Under the pieces are notes generated by a model. The model did not search any database. It was not told the DNA's origin and saw only the letters and a list, made by a program, of their open reading frames with translations. Shown here piece after piece: positions 32,409 through 42,055 of a stretch of 64,000 nt of DNA. The translations under genes and the position numbers were made by a program. The DNA is from Halorussus aquaticus. Lineage in GTDB: Archaea; Halobacteriota; Halobacteria; Halobacteriales; Haladaptataceae. Location: positions 186,001-250,000 of the forward strand of contig NZ_CP100400.1 in NCBI RefSeq assembly GCF_024218795.1, given 5' to 3'. How positions within the stretch are numbered: position 1 is the first letter of the stretch; each line of letters begins with the position of its first letter.

Positions 32409-34400
32409 ATGACCGACCTCGGCGACTTCAGTAGGGACGACTCGGACGCCTCCGAGTCCGACACCCCCGAGACCGACGACTTCGAGACGGACCCCTCCGA
32501 CGACGCGAACGCCGGGTTCTCGGACTTCGAGTCCGACGACCCGGACTCGGACGGTCCCGAGACCGACCTCGACGGCGTGGGCGACTTCGACACCGGCACG
32601 TCGAGCGCCGCGACGCGGAGCGACGACCGCTTCGACTCGATGGCCACCGACCCCGTGGGAACCGACCGCGGCATCGGCACCCTCTCGGCGGCCGAGGGCC
32701 TGCGAATCGGCGAGGAGGAGGACGAGACCCACCTGCAGGCGTACGTGACCGCCGACAACCGCGAGGACGTGCGGGTCGGCAAGTACCTGCTCGTGGGCTA
32801 CCCCGACGGCGAGAAACTGTTCTGTCGCATCTGCGCGCTGGAGTACCGACAGGAGTACCGGGTGGACGACGCGACCGAAATCCACTCCAAGCGCGCGATG
32901 CGCCGCGAGGACATCGAGGAGACCGACTACAAACTGATGGCGGACCTCGAACCCGTCGCGATTCTCTACGAGGACGGCGAGGCGCAGAGCGCCTCGGAAC
33001 AATCGAGCGGCGACGGGCCGCGAGACGGCGAGGGACCGGACGCCGACCTCAAGCGCCGGATGACCGACCGGGTGCCCAAGCCCAAATCTGTCGTCCGGGA
33101 GGCCAGCGACAAGGCCGAAATCAAGACCGGTCTCAAGATGCCGGGCGACGGCGTCTTCCTCGGCCACCTCTCGGTCGGCGGCGAGAAGGTCCGGACCGCG
33201 GCCGAACCGCCGACCATCGACTACCGCCTGAAGGACGACTACGAGGACGGCGACCCCCTCGTCTTCCGGCACACCCTCGTCGCCGGAGGCACCGGGTCCG
33301 GGAAGACCCACGGCGCGAAGAACGTCCTCCGGCAGTTCCTCGCCGACGAGCGCCGCTACGAGATGGAGGACGGCGCGGACCGCCGGGCCGCAGTCGTCCA
33401 GTTCGACCCGCAGGACGAGTACGCCCAGATGCACGACGACAACCCGGACGTGACCGCCGAGGACGAGCGCCGGTGGGAGTCCGAGAACGTCGCTCACGGC
33501 GGCCACGACGAGACGAAGGCGTTCGTCCCGAAGGTCGGGGGCGGGTCCTACGCCGCCGACCACCACCGGGCCGAGCAGGTCGCGTTCACGATTCCGTTCT
33601 CGATGGTCGCGCGCCGCCCGTGGCTGGTCGCGGGCGCGAGCCTCAACGACAACCAGTACAACGCCCTGCGACTGTTGCTCGACCGGTTCTTCGACCAGTA
33701 CGGCGAGGCTGGCACCTACGAGGACTTCGTGGACTACATCGACGACCCCGCGCTCCGCGAGGAACTCGACGAGAGCGGTCGGGTCCACGAGGCGACCTAC
33801 GACGCGGTGAAGCGCCGGGCCATCAGCTCGGCGTTCTACAGCGTGTTCGACCAAGATGCCCGGCCCATCACCGACCAGATACAGCAGTTCGTCAAACCCG
33901 GTCAGTTGAGCGTCGTGCCGACCTACCACCTCAACGACTCGCGGGCGACCGAGGTGGTCGTGCTGGCGCTCGCCAGCCTGCTCGTGGACGAGAAACTCTC
34001 GAACGACCCGACCTACACCCGCATCAAGGAGACGCCGCTCGTGGTCGGGATGGACGAGGCCCACAACTTCCTGACCGACGCCGACAGCGTGCAGTCCCGG
34101 AAGGTCATCACGAAGTTCACGGAGGCCGCAAAGCAGGGCCGCAAGGAGCGCCTCGGCCTGTTCCTCATCACGCAGGACCCACAGGACATCGACGACGCCG
34201 TCTTCAAGCAGATAAACACCACCGTCGTCCTGAATCTGGGCGACGAGGACGCCATCAAGAGCGTCAACATCCCCGCCGAACTCGAAGGGAAGGTCCCCTA
34301 CATGGAGAAGGGCCAGATGGTCGTCTACTCGCCCGACAACTCCGAACCCGTCGAGATAATCGGTCTCTCGAAGTGCGTGACGAAGCACGGGCGGGACTGA
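32409..34400 (+). CDS. herA: HerA-family ATP-dependent DNA translocase
   Basis: 663 aa. Hexameric FtsK/HerA motor that pairs with NurA in DNA end resection. An acidic disordered N-terminus (1-90) is followed by a HAS-barrel (about 90-190) and the ATPase core. Walker A is GGTGSGKT (293-300). Walker B is PLVVGMDEAHNF, followed by the LFLITQDPQDID sensor/arginine region. C-terminal beta strands with KGQMVVYSPDN, typical of HerA, close the protein. The frame opens 33 codons earlier, but MTDLGDFSRDDSD at 32409 is the first reasonable start. Confidence 0.9.
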   Translation: MTDLGDFSRDDSDASESDTPETDDFETDPSDDANAGFSDFESDDPDSDGPETDLDGVGDFDTGTSSAATRSDDRFDSMATDPVGTDRGIGTLSAAEGLRIGEEEDETHLQAYVTADNREDVRVGKYLLVGYPDGEKLFCRICALEYRQEYRVDDATEIHSKRAMRREDIEETDYKLMADLEPVAILYEDGEAQSASEQSSGDGPRDGEGPDADLKRRMTDRVPKPKSVVREASDKAEIKTGLKMPGDGVFLGHLSVGGEKVRTAAEPPTIDYRLKDDYEDGDPLVFRHTLVAGGTGSGKTHGAKNVLRQFLADERRYEMEDGADRRAAVVQFDPQDEYAQMHDDNPDVTAEDERRWESENVAHGGHDETKAFVPKVGGGSYAADHHRAEQVAFTIPFSMVARRPWLVAGASLNDNQYNALRLLLDRFFDQYGEAGTYEDFVDYIDDPALREELDESGRVHEATYDAVKRRAISSAFYSVFDQDARPITDQIQQFVKPGQLSVVPTYHLNDSRATEVVVLALASLLVDEKLSNDPTYTRIKETPLVVGMDEAHNFLTDADSVQSRKVITKFTEAAKQGRKERLGLFLITQDPQDIDDAVFKQINTTVVLNLGDEDAIKSVNIPAELEGKVPYMEKGQMVVYSPDNSEPVEIIGLSKCVTKHGRD

Positions 34401-34505
34401 CCCCCACGTCCGGTCTCGTACCTCTCGGGTTGTCTCTGTCGCACTCCGCCCGCCCGACGCCTCCGGCCTACCTTTTTGTCGGTCGGGTCTCTCGTAGCAA
34501 CCGAG

Positions 34506-36209
34506 ATGGACCTGTCACCGACGTGGCTGGCGCTCGGCCCCCTCGCGGCGTTCGCCATGTCGCTGTACTTCCTGCGACACCTCTGGCCCTACCGCGCGGA
34601 ACCCGGCGGGTGGCTGTTCATCGCCACCATAGTCTGCGAGGCCATCTGGACCGGCGCGTACGGCGTCGCGCTCACGGTTCACGACCCGACGCTCCGGTGG
34701 GTGTTCGAGATTCCCATCTGGTTCGGCAAGAGTTTCATCACGGTGTTCTTCCTCGCGTTCGTCCTCGAATACACCGGGCGGGGCGAACTCGTGCGCTCGA
34801 AGTGGATGGGTCTCGTCGCCGCGATGCAGACCACGTCGGTCCTGCTAGTCGCGACCAATCCGCTCCACCACCTCGCGTGGAGCAACTACCACGTCGAACC
34901 GGTGTTCGGTGCGGCCACGGTCGCCTACACCCACCAACCGTGGCTGTTCGTGACCATGCTCACGTTCTACTTCCTCGGCGGTGGCGCGATGGTCGTCCTC
35001 GTGGACGCGTTCGTCAGTTACGGCGAACTCTACCGCGGCCAGACCATCGCGGTGGCGCTCTCGCTCATCGCGCCGTTCGCGGCGAATCTGGCGTGGCTGT
35101 TCGAGATAGGTCCCGTTCCGGCCTTGGACCTGACTACCTCCGCGCTGGCCGTTCACCTCGGGTTCGACTTCTACGCGTTCTTCCGCCGGAACATGTTCGA
35201 GCAGACGCCCGCGGCCAGACGCATCGGCGAGCGCGCGGCCATCCACGACCTCGGCACGCCGGTCGTCATCGCGGACAGCGAGGGCCGGGTCATCGACGTC
35301 AACGAGGAGGCCGAGCGCGTGTTCGACCCCGACGCGACTGCCGGGGTCGGCGACACGCTCGACAGCCTCGTGGGCGCGCAACTCGACCTGTCGGCGCACG
35401 AGCAGTCCGCGACCGTCCGCACCGACGGCGAGCGTCGCGAGTACAGCGTCACCAGTTCGCCGGTGGCGGACTCGACGGGGACTCGCGTCGGCTACACGCT
35501 CGTCTTTCAGGACGTGACCGCGGACAGGCGGCGCAAACAGCGCCTCGAAGTCCTCAACCGCGTCCTGCGACACAACCTCCGCAACGACCTCTCGAAGATA
35601 AACGGCTACGCCGAGTTGATTCGGGACGGGACCGACGACCCCGCCATCGAAGGCCACGCCGAGACGGTGCTGAGGAACGGCCGCGGACTGGCCGAACTCG
35701 GCGACAAGGCCCGGGAGTTCGAGCGAGCGATGGAGGGCGAGCGCCACCGCAAGCGCGTCGAACTGCACGCGCTCGTCGCGGAGGTGGCCAACGACTTTCG
35801 GACGGAGTACCCCGACGGCAGAATCGAGACCGACGTTCCCGAGGGACTCGAACTGGAGACCGACCCCGCGATCGTCCGACTCCTGCTCTCGAACCTCGTG
35901 GAGAACGCGCTCGAACACGGCGGGGACGACCCTCGCGTCGAAATCGCTCTCGCCGACGCCGAGGCGACCCCGCGCTCGGCGGTACTCGAAGTCCGCGACG
36001 ACGGACCGGGCATCCCCGACCACGAGGTGGCGGTCCTGACCGAGGGCGGCGAGAACGACCTCGAACACGGCAGCGGTCTCGGTCTCTGGGTGGTCGAGTG
36101 GAGCGCGAGCGCGCTCGGCGGCGACGTGTCGTTCGAGCGCGACGGCGGCACCACCGTTTCCGTCAGGCTACCGGGCGTGGTCACGCGTCCGACACCGTCG
36201 GCGTCCTGA
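34506..36209 (+). CDS. Histidine kinase with N-terminal 7TM sensor and PAS domain
   Basis: 567 aa. About seven transmembrane helices (residues 1 to about 220: PTWLALGPLAAFAMSLYFL through LAVHLGFDFYAFF) form a 7TM histidine-kinase sensor region. A PAS domain follows (PVVIADSEGRVIDVNEEAER), then the HisKA helix LNRVLRHNLRNDLSKINGYA with phospho-acceptor His. The HATPase has N-box LVENALEHG, G1 VRDDGPGIP and G2 GSGLGLWVV. It should autophosphorylate in response to a membrane signal. No response regulator is adjacent. M11 (34506) is preferred to the ATG at 34476 because the upstream codons lie in the promoter. There is no hairpin insert after the N-box here, unlike the kinase at 61728. Confidence 0.88.
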   Translation: MDLSPTWLALGPLAAFAMSLYFLRHLWPYRAEPGGWLFIATIVCEAIWTGAYGVALTVHDPTLRWVFEIPIWFGKSFITVFFLAFVLEYTGRGELVRSKWMGLVAAMQTTSVLLVATNPLHHLAWSNYHVEPVFGAATVAYTHQPWLFVTMLTFYFLGGGAMVVLVDAFVSYGELYRGQTIAVALSLIAPFAANLAWLFEIGPVPALDLTTSALAVHLGFDFYAFFRRNMFEQTPAARRIGERAAIHDLGTPVVIADSEGRVIDVNEEAERVFDPDATAGVGDTLDSLVGAQLDLSAHEQSATVRTDGERREYSVTSSPVADSTGTRVGYTLVFQDVTADRRRKQRLEVLNRVLRHNLRNDLSKINGYAELIRDGTDDPAIEGHAETVLRNGRGLAELGDKAREFERAMEGERHRKRVELHALVAEVANDFRTEYPDGRIETDVPEGLELETDPAIVRLLLSNLVENALEHGGDDPRVEIALADAEATPRSAVLEVRDDGPGIPDHEVAVLTEGGENDLEHGSGLGLWVVEWSASALGGDVSFERDGGTTVSVRLPGVVTRPTPSAS

Positions 36210-36241
36210 AAGTTTAACGCGACGCCGGTCGAATATCCGGT

Positions 36242-36670
36242 ATGGCCAAGCGCATTCTCGTTCCCATCGACGGTTCGACCCAGTCCGACGACGCCCTCGA
36301 ACACGCACTGGCGGAGTTCGGCGACCACGACCTCACGGTCCTCCACGTCATCGACCCCGTCGATACGGGGTACAGCGGCCCGGTCGGCATCCCCGGCGGG
36401 TCCGAGGAGTGGTACGAGAACGCCAAGAAGGAGAGCGAGGAACTGTTCGAGGACGCCCAAGCGGTCGCCGACGAGTACGGCGTCACCCTCGACACCGCCA
36501 CCGAACCCGGACGCCCCGCCCGGACCATCGTGGAGTACGCGGACGACGAGGGCTTCGACCAGATAGTGATGGGGAGCCACGGGCGCTCGGGCGTCTCGCG
36601 CATCCTGCTCGGGAGCGTCGCCGAGACGGTGGTCCGACGCGCGACGATGCCGGTGACCGTGGTTCGGTAG
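36242..36670 (+). CDS. Universal stress protein (UspA family)
   Basis: 142 aa, a single Usp domain. KRILVPIDGSTQSDDALEHAL is the N-terminal strand-helix. The ATP-binding motif MGSHGRSGVSRILLGSVAE (G-x2-G-x9-G-S) is complete, so this is an ATP-binding Usp. The length is typical. A TATA-like AAAGTTTAACG about 30 nt before the ATG suggests a leaderless mRNA. It sits downstream of a histidine kinase but with its own promoter. Confidence 0.92.
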   Translation: MAKRILVPIDGSTQSDDALEHALAEFGDHDLTVLHVIDPVDTGYSGPVGIPGGSEEWYENAKKESEELFEDAQAVADEYGVTLDTATEPGRPARTIVEYADDEGFDQIVMGSHGRSGVSRILLGSVAETVVRRATMPVTVVR

Positions 36671-36773
36671 ACGGACGCCCTCGGAGCGGTCGATGCAGGC
36701 AGTTCTCCGCACCGCTCGACTCCGTCGGCGGTCCGTCCGTGGAACCGACAAATAGTGACTCCCGAGGAGTCGC

Positions 36774-37109
36774 TCACCGGTCGTCTTTCTTTTCCTTCTT
36801 CTTGCCCTTCTTTCGCTTCTTCTTGCCCTTCCTCCGCTTCTTCTTTTTCTTCTCGTGTTCTGTGCACGCGCCCCAGTGGTCGTAGGGGTGTTTCTCGACG
36901 TGTTTCTTCGCGGCCTTCTTCGGCAGGTAGAGCGTCTTACAGTTGCTTCCCTCTCGACCCGGCGGGCAGTGGCAGATTTTCTTCTTCTTCCTGCCTTTCC
37001 CACCTTTACCACCTGCAGCGGCCGTTCCGGCTGCACTGCTACCCGCGACGATAGCGCCGCCAGCCGCTCGCAGAATCGACCGACGTGACGTGTTCGTGTC
37101 CTCTGACAT
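36774..37109 (-). CDS. Tat-exported polylysine protein with Cys/His motif
   Basis: 111 aa. The Tat signal SRRSILRAAGGAIVAGSSAA ends near residue 32. The mature protein is extraordinarily basic for a haloarchaeon: KGGKGRKKKK and a C-terminal tail of about 25 residues that is nearly all Lys/Arg. Between them is an ordered module, KKICHCPPGREGSN then CKTLYLPKKAAKKHVEKHPYDHWGAC (C46, C48, C57, C82; H70, H74). This matches the ICHxPPGN...TxxVxxxAxxxHLxHGDxxGxC motif found in many bacterial secreted proteins. It may bind metal or nucleic acid or surface polyanions. Function unknown. Confidence 0.75.
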   Translation of the reverse strand: MSEDTNTSRRSILRAAGGAIVAGSSAAGTAAAGGKGGKGRKKKKICHCPPGREGSNCKTLYLPKKAAKKHVEKHPYDHWGACTEHEKKKKKRRKGKKKRKKGKKKEKKDDR

Positions 37110-37537
37110 AGGTTCCTCCTTCGGCGACGGTGGAAATCGCCCGTCGCCGGACGCCGATTATCCGGCATTCCACTTTGTTATAAACTGATACCCGCGTCGG
37201 TAATCCGGAACGTAGGCGGCCGAATCGGAGAAACGAGGGCTGATACTCGGACGGGAGTGATAGCCCACTCGAAGGACGCCGCTCAATCGACTCCATCGTG
37301 GTACTTTCAGGAAACTTACCGCGGGCCTCCGTACCGACCCGTCCGAAACGGAACGTAACTGACAGCTGTGAGACCCGGCGGGGAACTGCCGGCCGCACTC
37401 GTCGGTTATCCCGGGTTCGGGGTACCGCGTTCGCCGAGGAGTCCGCGGCCACGGAGAACAGTCACGTCGTGAACTCGTTTCGGACTTCTGAGTTCAACGA
37501 GACCGAACCGAGACGCCCGGCGGAGTAAACCCCCGTT
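37110..37537. other. Intergenic region, no gene seen
   Basis: About 430 nt upstream of the lysine-rich gene. A strong minus-strand TATA, TTTATAAC (about 37177-37184), lies 70 nt before its ATG and would give a leader of about 45 nt. The rest has no convincing ORF or RNA fold. Confidence 0.45.
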
Positions 37538-38839
37538 TCAGAAGATGTTCGCCTGCCGGTAGACGCTGATGCCCTCGTTCGTGATGGAGTAGGGCTTGAT
37601 TTCGCGGGAGTGATTGGCGTCGCGTATCTTCTGAATCTCGACCGCCAGCCTCGTCTCGCGGAAGTCGTCGGAACTCCGGATGTACCGCAGGATGAACACC
37701 GCGTCCACGAGGTACTCGATGATGCCGTGGCGGGAGGCGTAGGCGTTGTCCTCGCTGGCCTCGCTGGTGAGCATCGTCGTCACCCCGGCCTCCTTCAGGC
37801 TCTTGGTGAAGTCGTAAATCTCGTTCCGGCGGGTGGCCTGGTCGTCGTACATCATCTCCAGCAGCGACACCGAGTCCAGCACGAGACGGGTCGCGCCGAA
37901 CTCCTCGACCAGTCGCGGCAGGTCGTTGCGGATGGAGGTCAGACTGTTCGCCATCTCGATGGGGTCGAGGTCGATGACCGCGAGACTGCCCTCCTCCTCG
38001 TACTCGTCGAACTCCCAGCCTTTCTCGGTCGCCGTGCTGACGATGCGGTCGTGGCTCTCTTCGAGGGTGATGAACACCGCGTTCTCGCCCTGTTCGAGGG
38101 CCTCGTGGAGGAACTGGAGACCGAAGGTCGTCTTCCCGGTCCCGGCCGACCCGACGGTCGTCATGAGCGACCGCTGGGGGACCCCGCCCTGAATCATGCT
38201 GTCGAGACCTTCGATGCCGACGTCGATGCGGGGGATGTCGGACTCGAACTCCTCGTCGTCGAACTCCTCGCTCTCGAAGGGTTCGCCGCCGCCGAATCCG
38301 CCGCCGAACCCCTCCCCGTCGCCGGACCCCATGCCGAACTCGCCGCCGCCGCCGAAACCGCCGTCCGCGTCGCCGCCGGTCGCGTCGGCGGGTCCGCCTC
38401 CTGACGGCCCTCCCCCGCCTCCCGCTGGCCCCGTGCCGCCCCCTGCCGAACCTGCACCGCCGCCGCCGGGCGCGTTCTCGAACGCGCTGGCGAAGTCCTC
38501 GTCGAAGAGGTCGCCGTCCTCCTGCTCGGCGTCGTACGGGTCGGCGTCCGCGAATCCGCCGGAGGGGGCGCTCTCGGACGGTTCGGTCGTCGCGTTAGAG
38601 TTGTCCGCGAGCGCGTCCGAGTCGTCGCTCCGTTTCCCGCCGAAGTCCGGGGGGTCGCCCCCGCCGGGGCCGCCGGTCTCGTCCGCCTCGGAGTCTGCGA
38701 GGTCGGCGTCGTCGGCTTCGGCATCTGGGCGGTCCGTCTCCTCGGTTTCGGCGTCGGCGGTCGGGGACTCGTCTCCCTCCCCGCCGTCTTCGTCGTCTTC
38801 GTGGAGTGCGCGCTCGAACCAGTCGTCGTCCTCGGTCAC
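37538..38839 (-). CDS. KaiC-like single-domain ATPase with long acidic Gly-rich N-terminus
   Basis: 433 aa from GTG 38839 (ATG 38899 would add 20 residues). Residues 1 to about 205 are low-complexity: acidic runs, then a Gly-rich block (GGGFGGGGEFGMGSGDGEGF-like). The C-terminal 225 residues are one RecA/KaiC domain: DIPRIDVGIEGLDSMIQGGV, Walker A GSAGTGKTT, Walker B RLVLDSVSLLEMM and a C-terminal ISVYRQANIF. Haloarchaeal KaiC-like proteins of this type are common and uncharacterised; roles in signalling or type IV pilus/archaellum-like regulation are only guesses. It is divergent from NAD kinase with a 120-bp gap. The VTEDDDWFERAL start resembles related proteins. Confidence 0.75.
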   Translation of the reverse strand: MTEDDDWFERALHEDDEDGGEGDESPTADAETEETDRPDAEADDADLADSEADETGGPGGGDPPDFGGKRSDDSDALADNSNATTEPSESAPSGGFADADPYDAEQEDGDLFDEDFASAFENAPGGGGAGSAGGGTGPAGGGGGPSGGGPADATGGDADGGFGGGGEFGMGSGDGEGFGGGFGGGEPFESEEFDDEEFESDIPRIDVGIEGLDSMIQGGVPQRSLMTTVGSAGTGKTTFGLQFLHEALEQGENAVFITLEESHDRIVSTATEKGWEFDEYEEEGSLAVIDLDPIEMANSLTSIRNDLPRLVEEFGATRLVLDSVSLLEMMYDDQATRRNEIYDFTKSLKEAGVTTMLTSEASEDNAYASRHGIIEYLVDAVFILRYIRSSDDFRETRLAVEIQKIRDANHSREIKPYSITNEGISVYRQANIF

Positions 38840-38959
38840 GAGAGCCACCTCCTCGTCGGTCGAGCGCGGCGCATACCGGGCACCTCGGACCGACCGCATT
38901 TCAATGTTTCTCGCCGCCGCGTCGGCGGACTTTTGACGGGCGGGCGAGAAGGGCCAACG

Positions 38960-39781
38960 ATGAGAGTCGGCATCGTCGCCCAGAAAGGGAACTCCCGCGC
39001 CGCGGTTCTGGCCGAACGGATACGCGAAACACTCCCCGAGGAGGTGACCGTCAGACTGGACGACGCGACCGCCCGCCACTTGGACGACGAGGGCCACCCG
39101 GTCGAGCAGATGGACGCCTGCGACCTCGTGGTCTCCATCGGGGGCGACGGGACGTTCCTCTTCGCGGCCCGCGGCGCCGGGCCGACGCCGATTCTGGGCG
39201 TCAACCTCGGCGAAGTCGGATTCCTCAACGGCGTCGCACCCGAGGACGCGGTCGAAACCGTCGAAGCGGTCGTGGCTGGCTATCGCGAGACCGACACGAT
39301 TCCCTCGCGGGATGTTCCCCGACTCCGGGCCACCGGCGAGGGCGACTGGTCGGTCCACCCGGCACTCAACGAAATCGTCGTGCAGGGACCCCAGCGCGGT
39401 CACGGAAACGGATTGGACTACGAGGTCCGGGTGGACGACCGCGTTTTCACCGCGGGACGCGGTGACGGCGTGCTGGTTTCGACGCCGACCGGGAGCACCG
39501 CGTACAACCTGAGCGAGGGCGGACCGCTGGTCCACCCCGACGCCGACGCGCTCGTGATCACCGAGATGTGCGCCGCGGAGTCGATGCCGCCGCTGGCGGT
39601 TCCCAGCGACAGCGTGGTCGAGATTCGGGCCGACGGCGCGGCGTTCGGCTACGTCAGCAGCGACAGCACGCGCGAGCGATTCGAGACGCCGGAGACGGTC
39701 ACGGTCCGGGCGGACCCGGACCCGACCCGCATCGCCGAACCCTCCAGCGACTTCTTCCAAGCGCTCGGGAAACTCGATTGA
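38960..39781 (+). CDS. nadK: NAD kinase
   Basis: 273 aa. ATP- or polyphosphate-dependent phosphorylation of NAD to NADP. The family motifs are complete: [14 protein letters not shown] (GGDGT), the NEIVVQGP region, and [25 protein letters not shown] 38960 gives [20 protein letters not shown], the expected N-terminal Rossmann-like strand. It is divergent from the KaiC-like gene. Confidence 0.95.
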   Translation: MRVGIVAQKGNSRAAVLAERIRETLPEEVTVRLDDATARHLDDEGHPVEQMDACDLVVSIGGDGTFLFAARGAGPTPILGVNLGEVGFLNGVAPEDAVETVEAVVAGYRETDTIPSRDVPRLRATGEGDWSVHPALNEIVVQGPQRGHGNGLDYEVRVDDRVFTAGRGDGVLVSTPTGSTAYNLSEGGPLVHPDADALVITEMCAAESMPPLAVPSDSVVEIRADGAAFGYVSSDSTRERFETPETVTVRADPDPTRIAEPSSDFFQALGKLD

Positions 39782-39941
39782 GAGGGTCGGTCGTAACTCC
39801 GTTCAGCACTGGGCCGCCACCGACTGCGTATCGCGCGCGACACAGTCCGACGCCCCGCCAGACTGTGATGAACTTGCATCCGACCCCCTGATTCTGCCGA
39901 AAGGGAAAGTCCTAATCCTGCGGGTTCGCTACGCTCAGGTA

Positions 39942-40871
39942 ATGGAAAAGCAACTGCCGGACGTACAAGCCTCCGAACCGGACGTGACCGTGGGGCTGAA
40001 CCGCGTCGGCGTGACCGGCGTCACGAAGTTAGTGGAACTGGCCCGCCCCGACAAGCGGCCCATCGTGCTGACCGCGGAGTTCGAGGTGCTGGTGGACCTG
40101 CCGAGTTGGCGGAAAGGCGCGGACATGAGTCGCAACATGGAGGTCGTGGACGAGATTCTGGAAGACGCCGTGAGCGAACCCACCTACTCCGTCGAGGACC
40201 TCTGCGGAGAGGTGGCCGAGCAACTGCTCGACAAACACGACTACACCTCGAAGGCCGAGGTCAAGATGGAAGCCGAGTACATGATAAAGGACCGGACGCC
40301 CGAGAGCGACCGCCCGACGCAGGCCACCGCGGACATCATCGCCAGCGCGACGGCGACCGAGGACGGCACCCGCGAGGAGATCGGTGCGCGCGTGACCGGC
40401 ATGACGGTCTGTCCCTGCTCGCAGGGGATGATGAGCCAGACCGCCCGCGAGAAACTCGAAGACCTCGGGGTCGGCGACGAGGAGGTCACGGAGTTCCTGC
40501 AGGAGGTCCCGCAGGCGGGCCACTCCCAGCGCGGCCACGCCACGCTCACGGTCGAGAGCGACGGCGCGCCCGAGGCCGACCTGATGGACCTCATCGAGGT
40601 GGCGCGTGACTCGATGAGCGCCCGCATCTACAACCTCGCCAAGCGCCCCGACGAGGACCACATGACCTTCGAGGCCCACGCGAATGCCAAGTTCGTGGAG
40701 GACTGCGTGCGCGACATGGCCGAGGGCGTCGTCACCGAGTTCCCGGACCTGCCCGACGACGCCGTGGTGACGATGAAACAGAGCAACGACGAGTCCATCC
40801 ACCAGCACAACGCCCACGCCGAACGCGTCGCCGAAGTCCGGGCGCTCCGCGAGGAACTCGCCGACGACTGA
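39942..40871 (+). CDS. mptA: GTP cyclohydrolase MptA (FolE2 type)
   Basis: 309 aa. Converts GTP to 7,8-dihydroneopterin 2',3'-cyclic phosphate. In haloarchaea it feeds both folate/pterin and archaeosine (queuosine-like tRNA modification) synthesis. Type IB hallmarks are present: [14 protein letters not shown] (metal-binding Cys), [12 protein letters not shown] (His) and the N-terminal [12 protein letters not shown]. The length is typical. A TATA-like TCCTAATC lies about 27 nt before the start. Monocistronic. Confidence 0.95.
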   Translation: MEKQLPDVQASEPDVTVGLNRVGVTGVTKLVELARPDKRPIVLTAEFEVLVDLPSWRKGADMSRNMEVVDEILEDAVSEPTYSVEDLCGEVAEQLLDKHDYTSKAEVKMEAEYMIKDRTPESDRPTQATADIIASATATEDGTREEIGARVTGMTVCPCSQGMMSQTAREKLEDLGVGDEEVTEFLQEVPQAGHSQRGHATLTVESDGAPEADLMDLIEVARDSMSARIYNLAKRPDEDHMTFEAHANAKFVEDCVRDMAEGVVTEFPDLPDDAVVTMKQSNDESIHQHNAHAERVAEVRALREELADD

Positions 40872-40954
40872 CCGGTCGAACTGGCGTCCATTTTCCCGTC
40901 CTCGATTCTGCCCGCCCCTAGACTCATACACGTTCGCGGCCTAGTCGAGTACCG

Positions 40955-41161
40955 ATGAGCGTCACAGGTCTCTGCCAGATTTGCGAGCAGAACGACGCCG
41001 AGCACTCGTGTCCCAACTGCGGGACGCTGGCCTGCGAGAAGCACTGGAGCGAGGCGACCGGCCTCTGCGCGCAGTGTGCCGCCGCCGTCGAGCGCAGCGG
41101 CGGAGACGAGAGCGCGGTCCGGCCCGACGACCTCGACGACGACGAAGTGATGCGATTCTGA
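40955..41161 (+). CDS. Small HIT-type zinc finger protein
   Basis: 68 aa. The HIT-type zinc finger is CQICEQNDAEHSCPNC, then CEKHWSEATGLCAQC, giving four CxxC/CxxxH ligand groups typical of the interleaved two-zinc HIT fold. An acidic tail follows (VRPDDLDDDEVMRF). Such small archaeal HIT zinc fingers are predicted to work in RNA or protein complexes but are not characterised. It lies between mptA and the OMPDC-like gene; the latter is convergent, with 9 nt between the two. Confidence 0.85.
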   Translation: MSVTGLCQICEQNDAEHSCPNCGTLACEKHWSEATGLCAQCAAAVERSGGDESAVRPDDLDDDEVMRF

Positions 41162-41170
41162 CCTCGTCGG

Positions 41171-42055
41171 TCAGCGGTGGCGGTTCAGTTGCCCCACGAG
41201 TCGCCCGGCGGACTGCCGGGCCGCCGCGGCGTAGTCGTCCTGCCCGCGCCGACGCCCGCGTCCGGCGGTCTCACCGGCGTAGAGGACCTCCCGCGAGGTC
41301 TCCACCAGTCCGACGCCCTCGTTCTCGCCGCTCGCGGGACCGGCGTGCGCGGCGACCTCCGGGTCGTTTCTCGCGCCGCCGACCACGAAGAAGGGCCGGT
41401 TGGGCGCGCGCTCGCGGAGGGTCTCGACCGTGTCGCCGTCGCCGCCGACCAGCAGGCCAACGTCTGCCGCGGCGTCGGCGGCCCACGACGCCCCGAGTTC
41501 GGCCGCGCGCCCGGCGATTGTCGGTTTCTCGTCCTCGTCGTCCGTCTTCTCGCCCTCGTCGTTGTGGTTCGTCATCCTGTCTCCCGTCTCCGAGTCATCA
41601 GTCACCTCGCGGTCCTGCAGGTCCGTCGCGCCCGCGTTCGGCGTCCGGCAGGTCACGAAGACGCCGAGGTCGCGGTCGAGGACGGGCGCGAGCGCGTCCC
41701 GGCCGAGGTACGGCGAGACCGTCACGGCGTCCACGCTGTCGAGCAGGTCGGCGTCCGGGTTCGGGATTTCGGCGTACTTCGCGTCGAGGACGACCGGAAC
41801 GCCCCGACCGCGGGCGTACGCGACGGTCTCGGCCAGCGCGGTCCACCCCTTCGGGTCGGCGTAGTACGCTGGCGCGACCGAGTACGCCGCGACGCGCTCG
41901 TAGGTCGCGTCCACGATTCGGCGGTTGAACGCCCGTCGGGGGTAGTCGTACTCCCGGCAGTCGTCGGGGAGGCGTGCGGGGTCGGGGTTCAGGCCCACAG
42001 CGAGGACGCCGCCGGTCGTCCGGATTCGCTCGCGGAGGCGGTCGAAGAAGGTCAT
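41171..42055 (-). CDS. OMP decarboxylase (PyrF)-like paralogue with altered catalytic residues
   Basis: 294 aa. The fold and many framework residues are those of type 2 OMP decarboxylase: FFDRLRERIRTTGGVLAVGL at the start, RRAFNRRIVDAT, VSPYLGRDALAP, VFVTCRTPNAGATDLQ and SREVLYAGE. The catalytic machinery is changed. The GLDPD substrate Asp is N23 (GLNPD), the first tetrad Lys is S59 (AAYSVAPAYY), and DxKxxD is D91-A-K93-Y-A-E96, with P98 and P100 replacing the usual Gly and Thr. Only the central Asp/Lys pair survives. An acidic insertion (151-178) is also unusual. It is an intact gene, so probably a divergent paralogue with a new substrate or a regulatory role rather than the pyrimidine enzyme. 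Confidence 0.8.
   Translation of the reverse strand: MTFFDRLRERIRTTGGVLAVGLNPDPARLPDDCREYDYPRRAFNRRIVDATYERVAAYSVAPAYYADPKGWTALAETVAYARGRGVPVVLDAKYAEIPNPDADLLDSVDAVTVSPYLGRDALAPVLDRDLGVFVTCRTPNAGATDLQDREVTDDSETGDRMTNHNDEGEKTDDEDEKPTIAGRAAELGASWAADAAADVGLLVGGDGDTVETLRERAPNRPFFVVGGARNDPEVAAHAGPASGENEGVGLVETSREVLYAGETAGRGRRRGQDDYAAAARQSAGRLVGQLNRHR

Noticed and set aside
41171-42055. Pseudogene call for the PyrF-like gene
   Set aside because: The frame is intact and framework motifs are well kept; only catalytic residues differ, which fits functional change rather than decay.
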